The notes under the pieces: generated by a model | What the model saw: the letters and a program-made list of their open reading frames with translations, nothing else | Databases searched by the model: none | Told to the model about the DNA's origin: nothing | Source of the DNA: Methanobrevibacter sp. | GTDB taxonomy: Archaea; Methanobacteriota; Methanobacteria; Methanobacteriales; Methanobacteriaceae | Length of the DNA: 10,871 nucleotides | NCBI GenBank assembly: GCA_016838945.1 | Contig: JADLKP010000054.1 | Location: 1-10,871, forward strand | Reading direction: 5' to 3' | Position numbers and translations under genes: made by a program | Part shown: positions 1 through 6,832 of the stretch, in pieces | How the letters are laid out: every line of letters begins with the position of its first letter | Numbering within the stretch: the stretch's first letter is position 1

Positions 1-77
1 ATTATTAGATAATTATATATAATTTTAAAATAGATTATTCCTAAGAATATTTTACTTGTTTTCCAGGGGTATTATGA

Positions 78-221
78 AAGGAAAATAAAAACTCTATTCA
101 TGACAGTGGGAACTGGGTAAATCCAAATTCCGGTGTGGAAGGTTATAAAGCATTGGCTAAGGGAATATATCCTTCCATTCTTAAGATTTATCCTGATTAC
201 ATAGTTTTCATATATTGTTAA
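78..221 (+). pseudogene. Decayed C-terminal protein remnant, possibly SGNH/GDSL hydrolase-like
   Basis: A 47-codon open frame without a start codon runs from just after a TGA (75-77) to a TAA (219-221). Its middle reads DSGNWVNPNSGVEGYKALAK, followed by a GIYPSIL stretch. This resembles the C-terminal block of SGNH/GDSL hydrolases, where an Asp-x-x-His pair precedes PN, then GY and LA, and then a helix. The histidine expected before PN is absent, so catalysis would be lost even if the frame were expressed. Base composition is clearly richer in G and C than the flanking DNA, which supports former coding. A possible ribosome site and ATG just upstream (66-76) is in another frame. The family assignment is an inference from a short match; the fragment could come from another protein. 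Confidence 0.3.
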
Positions 222-311
222 TTTTTTAAAAAAATGTAATTTTAATATTAAATTGAAAAATTATATTCATTTAATAATTTTTATAAAAATAGGCGTTTTT
301 TTTTAAAATTT

Positions 312-324
312 AAAAATAAAAAAA
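312..324 (-). terminator. T-tract terminator of the TPR gene
   Basis: Just 5 bases after the minus-strand stop (330-332), the minus strand reads CCCC followed by seven T, A and five T. Archaeal RNA polymerase commonly terminates at such U-runs without a hairpin. The plus-strand T-run at 296-304 lies next to it, so the segment could stop transcription from both sides. Confidence 0.5.
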
Positions 325-329
325 GGGGA

Positions 330-1577
330 TTATAAATCCTCAAAACTACATTCATCACCGAACCATAGCTCATTATATTTTTTGAGATCTTTTTTTGCAA
401 GATCCATTTCCCCAAGTCTCTTATAGTGCTTTGCACGTTCTATATAGGTGAATGGGAATTCAGGTATCTTTTCTTCTATAATTCTGAATATGTTAAGGGC
501 TCTCTCTGATTGGTTTGATTTGGACAATATGTCTGTTATCTTGAAGATATGGTCTCCCTTATAATCTTCAGGGGTGCTTCCAGCATAGATGCATTTCCAT
601 CCCTCTTTTATTTCTCCCATATCGAAGAAGATGGCTGCCAAAACGCGATATATGTCTTCATTTTCGTAATTCTTCAATAGTGTATTTGCATAGTCGATTG
701 CCTGAATATGCTCTTTTCTAAAGTAGTTGGTTTCAACCATTAAAAACAGCAATGTATAATTTAAAGGTTCCATTTCCAGCCCTTCACGCAAATATTTATA
801 TGCATTGTTGAATTCATATAAGTCAATGTAATTTCTAGCTATTGCAGTCTTTTTATCAACTGTAGGGTATATCCTGTCTGAGTTGATGAGGTATTTCAAA
901 GAGTCGTAATGTCTTTTTAGTTCATAGTATGACATTCCTATGATGAAATTGAAATGTGCAGATTCAAGATCAGTTTCAAACATTCCTTTAGCTTTCAGCT
1001 CTTCAAAGGACTCGATTATCTCATCATATTTCCCAAGAGAGTATAATCTCATAAGCAATATTGACTTTATTTCTGGATATAGGGTGGACATCTCAGTGAA
1101 GTAAAACAAGGAACGTTCCTCATCATCAAGCTTATCATAAATGTCAGACATATGATGAAGAGCCAATGTGTTTTCTGGATTCAATTCAAGCAGTTTGTCT
1201 CCATACGCGATGGCCTTGTCGTATTCTTCAAGTTCCTTGTATACTAAAAAATGATTTAGAAGATAGTTTTCCTTGTCTTTGGTATCCTTTATGATTTCCA
1301 AAGCCTTTTCAGGATTGTTTAATTTTACGTAAGAGAGAGCGATCATCATGTATGAATCGTCTCTTGTGCTACCATTCTCTATGCATTTGTTGAAAAGTTC
1401 GATTGATTTTTCATATTCCTTTTTATTGTAATACTCGAAAGCCAGGTTTTCCTGGAATTCGATTAGATTCGGATTGATCTTTAGTATTTCCTTACAGACT
1501 TCTATGGATTTGTCTACATTGAATTCACATTCCATAGATTGGTAGGATGCTATTAATCTGTCAAGTTTGCTTGACAT
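330..1577 (-). CDS. TPR-repeat protein, cytoplasmic, function unknown
   Basis: The 415-residue protein is built almost wholly of tetratricopeptide-type helical pairs. Examples are NLAFEYYNKKEYEKSIELF, MIALSYVKLNNPEKALEII, HHMSDIYDKLDDEERSLFYF, IIGMSYYELKRHYDSLKYL and, near the C-terminus, ERAKHYKRLGEMDLAKKDL, all with the alternating small/large residues and Y-A-x-K-A pattern of TPRs. There is no signal peptide or membrane segment, so it is probably a soluble scaffold for protein-protein contacts. I chose the ATG at 1577 rather than an in-frame GTG at 1586, because GGTGAT (1582-1587) sits 4 bases before this ATG, the same spacing as the gene at 3137, and would overlap the GTG. The gene is monocistronic, with its own TATA box and T-tract terminator. 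TPR proteins of this kind are common in Methanobrevibacter; the partner cannot be read from the sequence. Confidence 0.85.
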   Translation of the reverse strand: MSSKLDRLIASYQSMECEFNVDKSIEVCKEILKINPNLIEFQENLAFEYYNKKEYEKSIELFNKCIENGSTRDDSYMMIALSYVKLNNPEKALEIIKDTKDKENYLLNHFLVYKELEEYDKAIAYGDKLLELNPENTLALHHMSDIYDKLDDEERSLFYFTEMSTLYPEIKSILLMRLYSLGKYDEIIESFEELKAKGMFETDLESAHFNFIIGMSYYELKRHYDSLKYLINSDRIYPTVDKKTAIARNYIDLYEFNNAYKYLREGLEMEPLNYTLLFLMVETNYFRKEHIQAIDYANTLLKNYENEDIYRVLAAIFFDMGEIKEGWKCIYAGSTPEDYKGDHIFKITDILSKSNQSERALNIFRIIEEKIPEFPFTYIERAKHYKRLGEMDLAKKDLKKYNELWFGDECSFEDL

Positions 1578-1624
1578 GAATATCACCGTATAAAATTTGA
1601 TTTAACAAGTTTATGTATTGGTAG

Positions 1625-1634
1625 TATATAAAGG
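1625..1634 (-). promoter_or_regulatory. TATA-box promoter of the TPR gene
   Basis: The minus strand reads CCTTTATATA here, a purine-poor BRE-like start followed by a TATA element. Start of transcription about 25 bases downstream would be near 1602, giving a leader of about 25 bases that contains the GGTGAT ribosome site. Confidence 0.45.
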
Positions 1635-1771
1635 TTTTGAATTAGAGCAAAATAAAAAAAGAAAAAGAAGGGTTATTTTTATAAATAATTAACTATTTAT
1701 GGTTATTTTTCTTTTTTACTATTTTATTTTAGTCAATATTATATAATGGGATTCGCAAATTAGTGTTAATG

Positions 1772-1793
1772 AGTAGTGGATTTCTCCACTACT
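1772..1793 (-). ncRNA. Perfect 9-bp hairpin with GAAA tetraloop overlapping a stop codon
   Basis: On the minus strand the arm AGTAGTGGA pairs perfectly with TCCACTACT around the loop GAAA, a GNRA tetraloop. The TAG stop of the upstream 28-codon gene lies inside the 5' arm. No T-tract follows at once, so this is not a standard intrinsic terminator; it may stabilise the 3' end of the mRNA or affect termination of translation. The hairpin is certain from the sequence, its role is inferred. Confidence 0.55.
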
Positions 1794-1875
1794 TGTCCCG
1801 CATATAGTTTAGTCTTGCAAAGATTGCAGATATTACCAAACTTATGCAGGTGATAACATTAATCGCTTCAACCAC
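1789..1875 (-). CDS. 28-residue hydrophobic single-span micropeptide
   Basis: A GTG-started frame encodes 28 residues: a short VVEA start (initiator read as Met), an uncharged hydrophobic core INVITCISLVISAIFARL, and a charged tail NYMRDK. This is a single membrane span with a basic end. A strong GGTGAT ribosome site (1879-1884) lies 3 bases before the start, and a TATA-like element sits about 45 bases upstream. The stop codon is embedded in a perfect hairpin. The layout (tiny span, polar C-terminus, stable 3' stem) recalls small membrane toxins of bacterial type I systems and Hol_Tox-like peptides, but I see no antisense RNA gene and no clear homologue, so that is only an analogy. It could equally be a small subunit or regulator of a membrane complex. 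Confidence 0.5.
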   Translation of the reverse strand: MVEAINVITCISLVISAIFARLNYMRDK

Positions 1876-1917
1876 CTAATCACCCCTATATATTGCATAT
1901 TATCTATTTTTTCAAGC

Positions 1918-1927
1918 TATTTTATAA
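1918..1927 (-). promoter_or_regulatory. TATA-like element for the 28-residue peptide gene
   Basis: The minus strand reads TTATAAAATA. A start about 25 bases downstream, near 1897, would leave a leader of roughly 20 bases ending in the GGTGAT site and the GTG start. Confidence 0.35.
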
Positions 1928-2105
1928 CTCAAATTAAAATTAAAGCCACATCATATATTTCATATTATTGCTTATTTTCTATTTAAACATTTATATGGAG
2001 TTTATTTAGTTTATAATAGTTATATATGACTAATTTTTTATTTTAACTAAAATATAATGTTTATTTTGTTATTAGATTATAATTAGGTTGAAAAATTATA
2101 AGGAT

Positions 2106-2115
2106 TTTATAAAAA
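2106..2115 (+). promoter_or_regulatory. Probable TATA box of the ATPase-nuclease operon
   Basis: TTTATAAAAA lies about 70 bases before the ATG at 2179; a start about 25 bases downstream gives a leader of about 40 bases that carries GGGGAT (2170-2175) three bases before the ATG. The surrounding DNA is so A/T-rich that other TATA-like words nearby cannot be excluded. Confidence 0.35.
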
Positions 2116-2178
2116 AATTTCAATAGATTTAAATTTTTAAAAAACATACTATTATTAAAAATCATATTTGGGGATAAC

Positions 2179-3135
2179 ATGTCTAATTTCAAATTTAAAA
2201 TCAATAATGTAGGTTCAATCAATCATGCGGATATGGACATAGGGAGAATCAATGTCATAGGTGGCAAGAACTGCACAGGAAAATCCACCACAAGCAATCT
2301 ATTATACTGTTTCTTAAGAGCCATTTCATCAGAGAATGACTCTACAATAAAGGGATTGCTTAAAAGCGAATTCGATATAACAGGTCCTCAGGAAAACAAT
2401 GATTACGCTTACATATACTGTGATGATGAGTTTTCATACACTATTGATTTCAAGAACTATAAGTTTGATAAAAAAGGATATATTGACATAAGCAAGGTCT
2501 TTTATTTTGATTCATTCTCATTGTTTGACAATAAGAGTGGAGGAACCTACTTTTTAGAGCATGTCAAAAGCTTGGAGGCAGCATTGGAAATAACTGAAGA
2601 AAATACCAATGCAGACCTGGAAGTTGAAAAGCTCATTAAGGAAATTCTTGGTGGAGAGATAAAAAAGGAAAATGGGGAATTGTTCTTCATAAGGGAAAAT
2701 GGAATCAAGACCCATATGAAAAACACATCTTCCGGAGTGAAGCAGGTGGCAATCATCCAAACACTTTTAAGCAATAATGAGCTTGAACCCAATTCATTCA
2801 TGATTATGGATGAGCCTGAGGTGAACCTTCACCCTGAATGGCAGATCAAGTTTGCAAAGATTCTTGTTTTGCTTGTCAAGGAGCTGGATTTAAGCATTTA
2901 CATTGCTTCCCATAGTCCTTTCTTCATTGAAGCCATTGAACTATATTCCCAATACTATGGCTTGATAGATGACAGTTATTTTTATCTGACTCAAAAATCT
3001 GAAGGGTATAGGTATGATATAGTTTCTGTAGATTCCAATAATCTTGAGGCAATATATAGAAACCTGGGGGAACCTTATGATATCCTTGATGAAATCAAGA
3101 TGGAATTGATGTTCAAGAAATTGGATGGTGATTGA
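2179..3135 (+). CDS. OLD/AAA-type ATPase, SMC/ABC-like fold (AAA_15/AAA_21 group)
   Basis: The 318-residue protein has a complete ABC-like ATPase core. Walker A is GKNCTGKS (residues 29-36), an ABC-signature-like SSGVKQ is at 184-189, Walker B FMIMDEPE has D211 and E212 and runs into a NLHPEWQ D-loop, and a switch histidine lies in IASHSP (H245). The order and spacing match overcoming-lysogeny-defect (OLD) and AAA_15/AAA_21 ATPases, which usually have a partner or a fused nuclease. No TOPRIM domain follows: the protein ends about 73 residues after the switch histidine. The next gene starts one base after the stop and its ribosome site lies inside this gene, so the two are translationally coupled. 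In bacteria, related ATPases pair with nucleases in anti-phage modules such as PARIS, Septu and Gabija; a similar use here is inferred. It could also be a DNA repair or housekeeping ATPase. Confidence 0.85.
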   Translation: MSNFKFKINNVGSINHADMDIGRINVIGGKNCTGKSTTSNLLYCFLRAISSENDSTIKGLLKSEFDITGPQENNDYAYIYCDDEFSYTIDFKNYKFDKKGYIDISKVFYFDSFSLFDNKSGGTYFLEHVKSLEAALEITEENTNADLEVEKLIKEILGGEIKKENGELFFIRENGIKTHMKNTSSGVKQVAIIQTLLSNNELEPNSFMIMDEPEVNLHPEWQIKFAKILVLLVKELDLSIYIASHSPFFIEAIELYSQYYGLIDDSYFYLTQKSEGYRYDIVSVDSNNLEAIYRNLGEPYDILDEIKMELMFKKLDGD

Positions 3136-3136
3136 T

Positions 3137-3883
3137 ATGGATGATATGGATGATATTGAAAAGTTTGATAAGTTTTTATCCAGTTACACTAAGTACTATC
3201 AGACAGTTTCAGAGATATCAATGCCATGCCCGATTCATGACAAGGATTGTCCTTCAATTAAAAAGAAGGAATGCTTCAGCAAATCAAAGGAACCTCTCGT
3301 AAGTAGTGATTTCATGATGTATTCCTTTGATGATATTTGTAGGGATACTGAAATTATAGATATTTGTAACTTGCCATCTACATGTGACGGGTTGTATTTG
3401 GATAAAAAGAGAAAAGTTCTGTACCTGATTGAGTTCAAGGGAGTGAAGATTGACAGGAACAGCAAGAGGGGAGAGCTTCAGGATATCTTGTATCATATGA
3501 ATAAGGACACAGAATGTTATGGCAAGTATTATGAAAGATTGCAATGGGTTTACAACAGTTATGGTGATGAATTGGCTTTCAAGTTAAGATTGAAGCCATT
3601 TGAAACTCTTGACTTGGCATTGCCTAATGTCTATAAGGATTATTGCAATAAAAATAGCATTTCTGAAGAGGATAAGTTGGATTTGAATGAGTTCTTGTCC
3701 AATATCAAGAAGGTTTATATTGTTGTAGCGATTTCAGATAGGCGTAATCCTGCTGCAGATAGGGCAGGAACTTATAGGTTTATTTTAAGAAAGCCTTTCG
3801 ATAGATTGAGAGATCTTGGTCTTTTTGATATGGTTGAGATAATGGACCATAATGAATTTAGGGTCTTTTTGGAGAATATTTAG
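3137..3883 (+). CDS. Putative PD-(D/E)xK nuclease-like partner of the ATPase
   Basis: The 248-residue protein has no family I can name with certainty. Its centre shows a PD-(D/E)xK-like arrangement: D84 in STCDGLYL, a strand, then E99-F-K101 in LYLIEFKG, with a following helix containing a QDILYHM segment. This is the usual D, E-x-K active site of restriction-type and Holliday-junction nucleases. A Cys/His cluster near the N-terminus (C31, H34, C38, C46) could bind zinc. The C-terminal third (VVAISDRRNPAADRAGTYRF and onward) looks like a partner-binding or regulatory part. The ATG at 3137 is preferred over the in-frame ATG at 3125, because GGTGAT (3127-3132) sits exactly 4 bases before it. 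Adjacency to and coupling with the ATPase suggest that the two proteins act as a complex. Nuclease activity is inferred. Confidence 0.65.
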   Translation: MDDMDDIEKFDKFLSSYTKYYQTVSEISMPCPIHDKDCPSIKKKECFSKSKEPLVSSDFMMYSFDDICRDTEIIDICNLPSTCDGLYLDKKRKVLYLIEFKGVKIDRNSKRGELQDILYHMNKDTECYGKYYERLQWVYNSYGDELAFKLRLKPFETLDLALPNVYKDYCNKNSISEEDKLDLNEFLSNIKKVYIVVAISDRRNPAADRAGTYRFILRKPFDRLRDLGLFDMVEIMDHNEFRVFLENI

Positions 3884-3892
3884 TTTTCTTTT
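3884..3892 (+). terminator. T-rich terminator of the ATPase-nuclease operon
   Basis: TTTTCTTTT follows the TAG stop at once. A weak 5-bp hairpin (CACTT/AAGTG, 3917-3932) lies further on. The short U-tract is the likelier stop signal. Confidence 0.35.
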
Positions 3893-3944
3893 AAGCAAGA
3901 AGATTTTATGCCATTTCACTTTGAATTAAGTGGGGATTGGCGAA

Positions 3945-4041
3945 TTTTAAAATTAGCAGATGTTGACTTTTGGTTTGAATTCAACATTATAGGATAATGG
4001 TTTTTTTTAAAATTAGTTGATGTTGACTTTTGGTTTGAATT
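3945..4041. repeat. Two 37-bp direct repeats spaced 60 bp apart
   Basis: Positions 3945-3981 and 4005-4041 carry the same 37-base word, beginning TTTTAAAATTAG and ending TGACTTTTGGTTTGAATT, with only two differences (CA at 3957-3958, TT at 4017-4018). The spacing is exactly 60 bases, about six helical turns. They lie between the convergent ends of the nuclease-like gene and mtrA. They may be a local duplication or a protein-binding pair; no coding frame explains them. Confidence 0.75.
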
Positions 4042-4042
4042 T

Positions 4043-4070
4043 AAAAAAAATAGAAAAAATAAAAATAAAA
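4043..4070 (-). terminator. T-tract terminator of the mtrA paralogue
   Basis: Immediately after the minus-strand stop (4074-4076) the minus strand reads a series of T runs of four to eight bases (A runs on plus at 4043-4050, 4054-4059, 4061-4065 and 4067-4070), a typical archaeal U-rich terminator. Confidence 0.55.
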
Positions 4071-4073
4071 GCA

Positions 4074-4676
4074 TTATTCCGCTTCTATTTTTATTTTATC
4101 TTTTGGTATTGAGGTGAATTTGTTTGCCTCATTAGTTTTTCGATTGATCTTTCGATTGATTTTTTCCTCATCAATCTTGAAAACTATAGGCTCTTCCTCC
4201 AATGCACCAGGGTCTTTTTCTATCAGGTCTTTTACGTTTTTTGTAATTGCTGAGCTGTCTTCATTATCTATCAAATCAATTAGTTCAACCTGGTTTTGGA
4301 ATCTTTCTATGGCATCCAGTGGCAAATTTTCTACAAAAGGGATTGCTCCAGTGGCACCAATAATTTTCTTTTTCTCTTCCTCACAACCATTTTCATAGAG
4401 TGCTTGTATGCTTTGACCAGTAATGTGTCCCATCACTTCAGCACCACACAAGACTAGGAATCTGATGTTTGGATTTGAAATTATGTTAGCCACCACTTTT
4501 TCAATTCCAAGATTTTCAGTTTTACAAGGCCCTGCAATAGCAGCTCCTGCTGCGGATGGAATTTCTTCAATATGGGAGGCTAATGTCGCTACCGCTACAG
4601 GACTTTCAGGATCTCCTACCATATAGTCGCCAGAGATTACTGGCCAGTTTTCTGCTGTAGGTTTTTTTTCTACCAT
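4074..4676 (-). CDS. mtrA: Soluble MtrA paralogue (corrinoid-binding methyltransferase subunit A)
   Basis: MtrA carries the corrinoid of the sodium-pumping N5-methyl-tetrahydromethanopterin:coenzyme M methyltransferase. This 200-residue protein has the full cobamide domain: WPVISGDYMVGDPESPVAV, AGAAIAGPCKTENLGIEKVV, ISNPNIRFLVLCGAEVMGH and GATGAIPFVE. The histidine of EVMGHITGQ is residue 84, the position of the cobalt-ligating His84 in thermophilic MtrA. The usual C-terminal membrane helix, present in subunits of about 240 residues, is replaced by a charged tail rich in K, N and E (EEKINRKINRKTNEANK). No other mtr genes are nearby, so this is an orphan, probably cytoplasmic, form of the kind annotated as a second MtrA in Methanobrevibacter. 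I chose the ATG with GGAGGG 6 bases upstream; an in-frame ATG 15 codons earlier lacks such a site. It may shuttle methyl groups or corrinoid outside the main complex; this role is inferred. Confidence 0.92.
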   Translation of the reverse strand: MVEKKPTAENWPVISGDYMVGDPESPVAVATLASHIEEIPSAAGAAIAGPCKTENLGIEKVVANIISNPNIRFLVLCGAEVMGHITGQSIQALYENGCEEEKKKIIGATGAIPFVENLPLDAIERFQNQVELIDLIDNEDSSAITKNVKDLIEKDPGALEEEPIVFKIDEEKINRKINRKTNEANKFTSIPKDKIKIEAE

Positions 4677-4720
4677 AATATTCCCTCCATTAAGTAACTT
4701 TATGAACATCAAATGTTTCA

Positions 4721-4728
4721 TTAAATTT
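4721..4728 (-). promoter_or_regulatory. Possible TATA box of the mtrA paralogue
   Basis: The minus strand reads AAATTTAA about 45 bases before the start codon. A start near 4698 gives a leader of about 20 bases with the GGAGGG ribosome site. The match to a TATA box is only moderate. Confidence 0.3.
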
Positions 4729-4750
4729 TGGTTTGTTGAAAACCATGAAT

Positions 4751-4792
4751 GGATGATATTTTAAACATTTAAACGGATGATATTTGAATATC
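4751..4792. promoter_or_regulatory. Direct repeat plus palindrome upstream of the mtrA paralogue
   Basis: GGATGATATTT occurs at 4751-4761 and again at 4775-4785, 24 bases apart. The second copy overlaps a 14-base inverted repeat GATATT-TG-AATATC (4779-4792). The block lies 25-65 bases upstream of the putative TATA box, where an archaeal regulator could bind. It also sits between mtrA and the small plus-strand frame at 4819, so it could serve either direction. Confidence 0.35.
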
Positions 4793-4818
4793 TTTTTTTT
4801 TGATTGAGAGATCATATT

Positions 4819-4923
4819 ATGTCTGAAGGTTTCCAACAAAACCAAAATCTATGCCTGCTAATACACCAAAGAGGAGTTTATGATAAACAATATCAATTTG
4901 TACCATATAAATATTATTATTGA
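4819..4923 (+). CDS. Small hypothetical frame, 34 residues, doubtful
   Basis: An ATG at 4819, preceded by GAGAGATC 5 bases upstream (a weak ribosome-site match), opens 34 codons. It starts MSEGFQQNQN, has a hydrophobic LCLLIH, and ends in a tyrosine-rich PYKYYY. An overlapping 20-codon frame at 4880-4942 has a better-looking GAGGAG site 3 bases before its ATG. I recognise neither. The local composition is less A/T-rich than the flanks, so this may be a true small gene or the start of a truncated one, divergent from mtrA. Confidence 0.2.
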   Translation: MSEGFQQNQNLCLLIHQRGVYDKQYQFVPYKYYY

Positions 4924-4926
4924 ACA
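4905..4926 (+). repeat. Left arm of a perfect 22-bp inverted repeat pair
   Basis: The 22 bases beginning ATATAAATATT and ending TATTGAACA recur as an exact reverse complement at 5339-5360, so the arms flank about 410 bases. The shared word contains a TATA-like ATATAAATA and the motif TATTATTGAACA. The TGTTCAATA core also appears on the plus strand near 5267, and a close variant lies on the minus strand at 4961-4971. Either a duplicated promoter/operator or the ends of a decayed element could explain this. Confidence 0.55.
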
Positions 4927-5101
4927 TTGTTTATTTTTTTAATCAAATTTCACAAATAAATGAACAATATTAAAAATAATTGTTTTTTAATAAAAATGTT
5001 TATTTATAAATAATGATATGAAATTTTTTGGAGATAATTGTGAACAGTAACCTTTTTTATGATTTTTTTTTAAAAGATTGATAAGATCAATTTTCAGGGC
5101 C

Positions 5102-5133
5102 TAGTTTTTGAATTTTTTTCAATTCAAACACTA
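5102..5133. repeat. Stem-loop with 13-base arms
   Basis: TAGTTTTTGAATT pairs with AATTCAAACACTA around a 6-base T-rich loop, with one mismatch. A smaller hairpin (ATTGAT-AAG-ATCAAT, flanked by AAAA and TTTT) lies just before it at 5072-5095. Neither is next to a gene, so they are not obvious terminators. Confidence 0.4.
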
Positions 5134-5338
5134 ATTTTCTACAAAAATTAAATATTTTAAACGTTTTATGAATTTTTTTTAATGTATTCCTATTTTTTCA
5201 TCATTTTTCTATGGATTGTTTAGATTAAGCTTTGCTTTTTTTAAAGGAAACTTTTAAAAATTAATGTGTTCAATAATATATCCATTATTTAATTTTATGT
5301 TTATTTTTTTATTAGTTTATTCAAGAAAATTTAAATTT

Positions 5339-5360
5339 TGTTCAATAATAATATTTATAT
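5339..5360 (-). repeat. Right arm of the 22-bp inverted repeat pair
   Basis: Exact reverse complement of 4905-4926, starting TGTTCAATAATA on the plus strand. It is followed 30 bases later by GTTGTACCATAA (5389-5400), which echoes TTGTACCATATAA beside the left arm but in direct rather than inverted orientation, so the pair is not a simple inverted duplication. Confidence 0.55.
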
Positions 5361-5452
5361 CTGTTAGTTTTTACATTTACTATTAGAGTTGTACCATAAA
5401 TTTTTATCAGGTAATTGTTTTTGGTATGATTCAATGTGTAAATAACAAATAA

Positions 5453-5583
5453 GATTTAAATTTGTTAAATCTGAAAAATAGTGATATTTTTCTTCAAAAG
5501 ATTTCTCCGTTATTGCTTCGAGATAAAGAAATTATTTTCTTTTATTTTGAAGCAATTCACTATTAATAGTTAAAATTTAAATT
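5453..5583. repeat. 130-bp imperfect palindromic element
   Basis: Nested complementary blocks face each other around a centre near 5517: a TTTAAATTT-type outer arm, AATAGTGA (5477-5484) with TCACTATT (5557-5564), CTTCAAAA (5492-5499) with TTTTGAAG (5545-5552), and ATTTCT (5501-5506) with AGAAAT (5527-5532). Transcribed RNA could fold into one long interrupted stem, or the DNA may be a small non-autonomous element. No frame of note overlaps it. Confidence 0.45.
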
Positions 5584-5703
5584 TAGAGACGTTCCAACTA
5601 TCTCATGAATCCTAAATAAAAATATCTGAATTTAATTTTGACTATTATTTACACTGAAATATCATTATTTAAGGTTGCATATATTTGTTATAATGGATAA
5701 GCT

Positions 5704-5735
5704 AATTGGGAAATAACTCCTGTTATTGGGGAATT
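5704..5735. repeat. Small hairpin AATAAC-TCCT-GTTATT
   Basis: A 6-bp perfect stem with a four-base loop, flanked symmetrically by AATT blocks (5704-5707 and 5732-5735). It is isolated and of unknown meaning. Confidence 0.3.
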
Positions 5736-5919
5736 AATAGATATCTAAAAATTTATTTGGTTATTGGATGTTTTTATGATAGAATTTAATGATCTAAAAT
5801 TTGGGCATATTAGGAATTCATTGGATTAAAAAGACATTTGATAACTTTGGAATAGGTTTCAACATATTAATCGGGCATCATTATATCTCTTGATAATGAT
5901 CTGGGATAGTTTTATTCAT

Positions 5920-6051
5920 AGAATTAGTTTATGCTTTAGGTTTATTTTTTAGCTATTTTTTTTTAGAATTAGTTTATGCTTTAGGTTTATTTTTTAGCTA
6001 TTTTTTTAGAATTAGCTTATGTTTTAGGTTTTTTTATAGCTATTTTTTTTT
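5920..6051. repeat. Three tandem 43-45 bp repeats
   Basis: Units start at 5920, 5965 and 6008 with AGAATTAG, continue TTTATGCTTTAGG, and end TTTAGCTATTTTTT. Copies 1 and 2 are nearly identical and differ mainly in the T-run length; copy 3 has a few changes (AGCTTATGTTTTAGG). The T-runs would act as termination signals on the plus strand. The pattern suggests replication slippage or a binding-site array upstream of the hairpin region that follows. Confidence 0.75.
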
Positions 6052-6117
6052 AAAATAATTGTTTTATACAAATATCCTATTTGTTGGATATTCTATTTTT
6101 ATAAAGTTGTTTTAAGA

Positions 6118-6125
6118 TTATAAAT
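6118..6125 (+). promoter_or_regulatory. TATA box upstream of the 6146 stem-loop run
   Basis: TTATAAAT centred near 6122 lies about 25 bases before the first base of the first long stem (6143-6146), the expected distance from an archaeal TATA box to the start of transcription. A second candidate, TTTATAAAG, is at 6098-6106. Confidence 0.35.
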
Positions 6126-6145
6126 TTTTAAAAAGAGTTGTATTT

Positions 6146-6413
6146 AAATTAGAATAGTGGAATGACGATAGTAAGGAGGATCATCCCACTATCTAATTTG
6201 AACTTAAAGAGAACAAATATTGTGTTTAATATGAGTGCTTTTATGGGTTCTCTTTAGTTTATTCTGAAAGAAATATTCATTGCTTTAATTATAGTGTGAA
6301 ATGAAAAGAGAAATATTATTTTTTGGAAAATACAAATTTTGTAGCTTGCATATTGATGAAAATTGTTTGAACGTGATAATATTTCTCTTTCATAGTCAAT
6401 GGAAAAATTTTTT
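6146..6413 (+). ncRNA. Candidate structured non-coding RNA with three long stem-loops
   Basis: Three large hairpins follow one another. The first (6143-6202) pairs AAATTAG and ATAGTGG with CCACTAT and CTAATTT, plus an ATGA/TCAT extension, with one bulged A and one mismatch; its 15-base loop leads into AAGGAGGATCA, a near-perfect Shine-Dalgarno word. The second (6204-6257) pairs AAAGAGAAC with GTTCTCTTT around 32 bases. The third (6301-6393) pairs a 19-base arm starting ATGAAAAGAGAAA with an 18-base arm, one bulge only, around 56 bases. Six T follow at 6408-6413, a possible terminator. A TATA box lies about 25 bases upstream. No reasonable coding frame spans it. I cannot match it to a known RNA family. 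A decayed mobile element is the main alternative. Confidence 0.35.
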
Positions 6414-6470
6414 GTTCGGCGTTAATTATTTTCCCACCAACAGAATTGAAACTTTAATGGAATATATGGG

Positions 6471-6507
6471 ATCATAAAGTATCAATTCTTGATAAAAATA
6501 GTATGAT
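6471..6507. repeat. Two-part stem-loop after the hairpin run
   Basis: ATCATA pairs with TATGAT and, inside it, TATCAA pairs with TTGATA around TTC. It is the fourth stem in a row within 370 bases. If transcription reads past the T-run at 6408 it could belong to the same RNA. Confidence 0.35.
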
Positions 6508-6746
6508 TTTTAATATAAATATTTATCTAATAAACAATTCATTAAATTTTTATCTTTTTTCATAGAAAAAATGAATAATGTTCATTTATAATTGATTTTT
6601 TTATATATTGGAAATCAATGAAAAACTTTCTTAATTTTTCTGGAAAAAATATGCATATTCATTTAAGATTCCTTTAAAATATGGAATATTTTTTAATATT
6701 TGAAAAAAATTGCTTTGTCATGTCTTCATTTTTAATTGAAGATTTT

Positions 6747-6821
6747 AAAAAAAGTTATTATGTGGATCCGGCTTTAGGACTCCCTATGCTTTTCATAAGG
6801 TTTTCAAACCGCATCCACATA
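6747..6821 (-). terminator. Long hairpin and T-tract downstream of the adhesin gene
   Basis: On the minus strand, 11 bases after the adhesin stop, TATGTGGAT (6821-6813) pairs perfectly with ATCCACATA (6767-6759). Inside, GGTTT pairs with AAA and CC (one bulge), and TATG pairs with CATA. Five bases after the stem the minus strand has seven T (6753-6747). The hairpin-plus-U arrangement and its place make it a terminator or a 3'-stabilising structure. It is much longer than the plain T-tracts used by the neighbouring genes. Confidence 0.5.
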
Positions 6822-6832
6822 TTTTTAAAATT

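Larger units (their letters stand above)
1..329. other. Intergenic region with remnant and T-tracts
   Basis: There is no intact gene here. It holds the decayed reading frame described separately (78-221) and facing terminator-like tracts: nine T on the plus strand at 296-304 and an A-rich run at 312-324 that reads as T on the minus strand. A short ATG at 74-76, preceded by GGGG, opens a frame that stops after four codons. The rest is A/T-rich filler in which I see nothing. Confidence 0.5.
1578..2178. other. Intergenic region between TPR gene and ATPase operon
   Basis: This 600-base gap holds the TPR promoter, a short hydrophobic peptide gene with its hairpin (1772-1886), that gene's putative promoter, and the probable ATPase-operon promoter near 2106. 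The stretch 1640-1740 is A/T-rich with a repeated GGTTATTTTT and otherwise featureless. The block 1765-1890 is visibly richer in G and C than its surroundings, which is what drew attention to it. Confidence 0.6.
4677..6832. other. Long gene-poor, repeat- and hairpin-rich region
   Basis: About 2.1 kb with no gene of normal size on either strand. It contains the mtrA upstream region, two tiny frames (4819-4923 and 4880-4942), the inverted pair 4905-4926/5339-5360, hairpins at 5072-5095, 5102-5133 and 5704-5735, the palindromic element 5453-5583, the triple repeat 5920-6051, the stem-loop run from 6143, small hairpins at 6471-6507, 6569-6587, 6591-6619 and 6723-6742, a 12-base palindrome at 6648-6659, and the adhesin terminator. 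Between about 5740 and 5900 short frames with protein-like composition appear but are broken by stops; they may be decayed coding sequence. Confidence 0.6.
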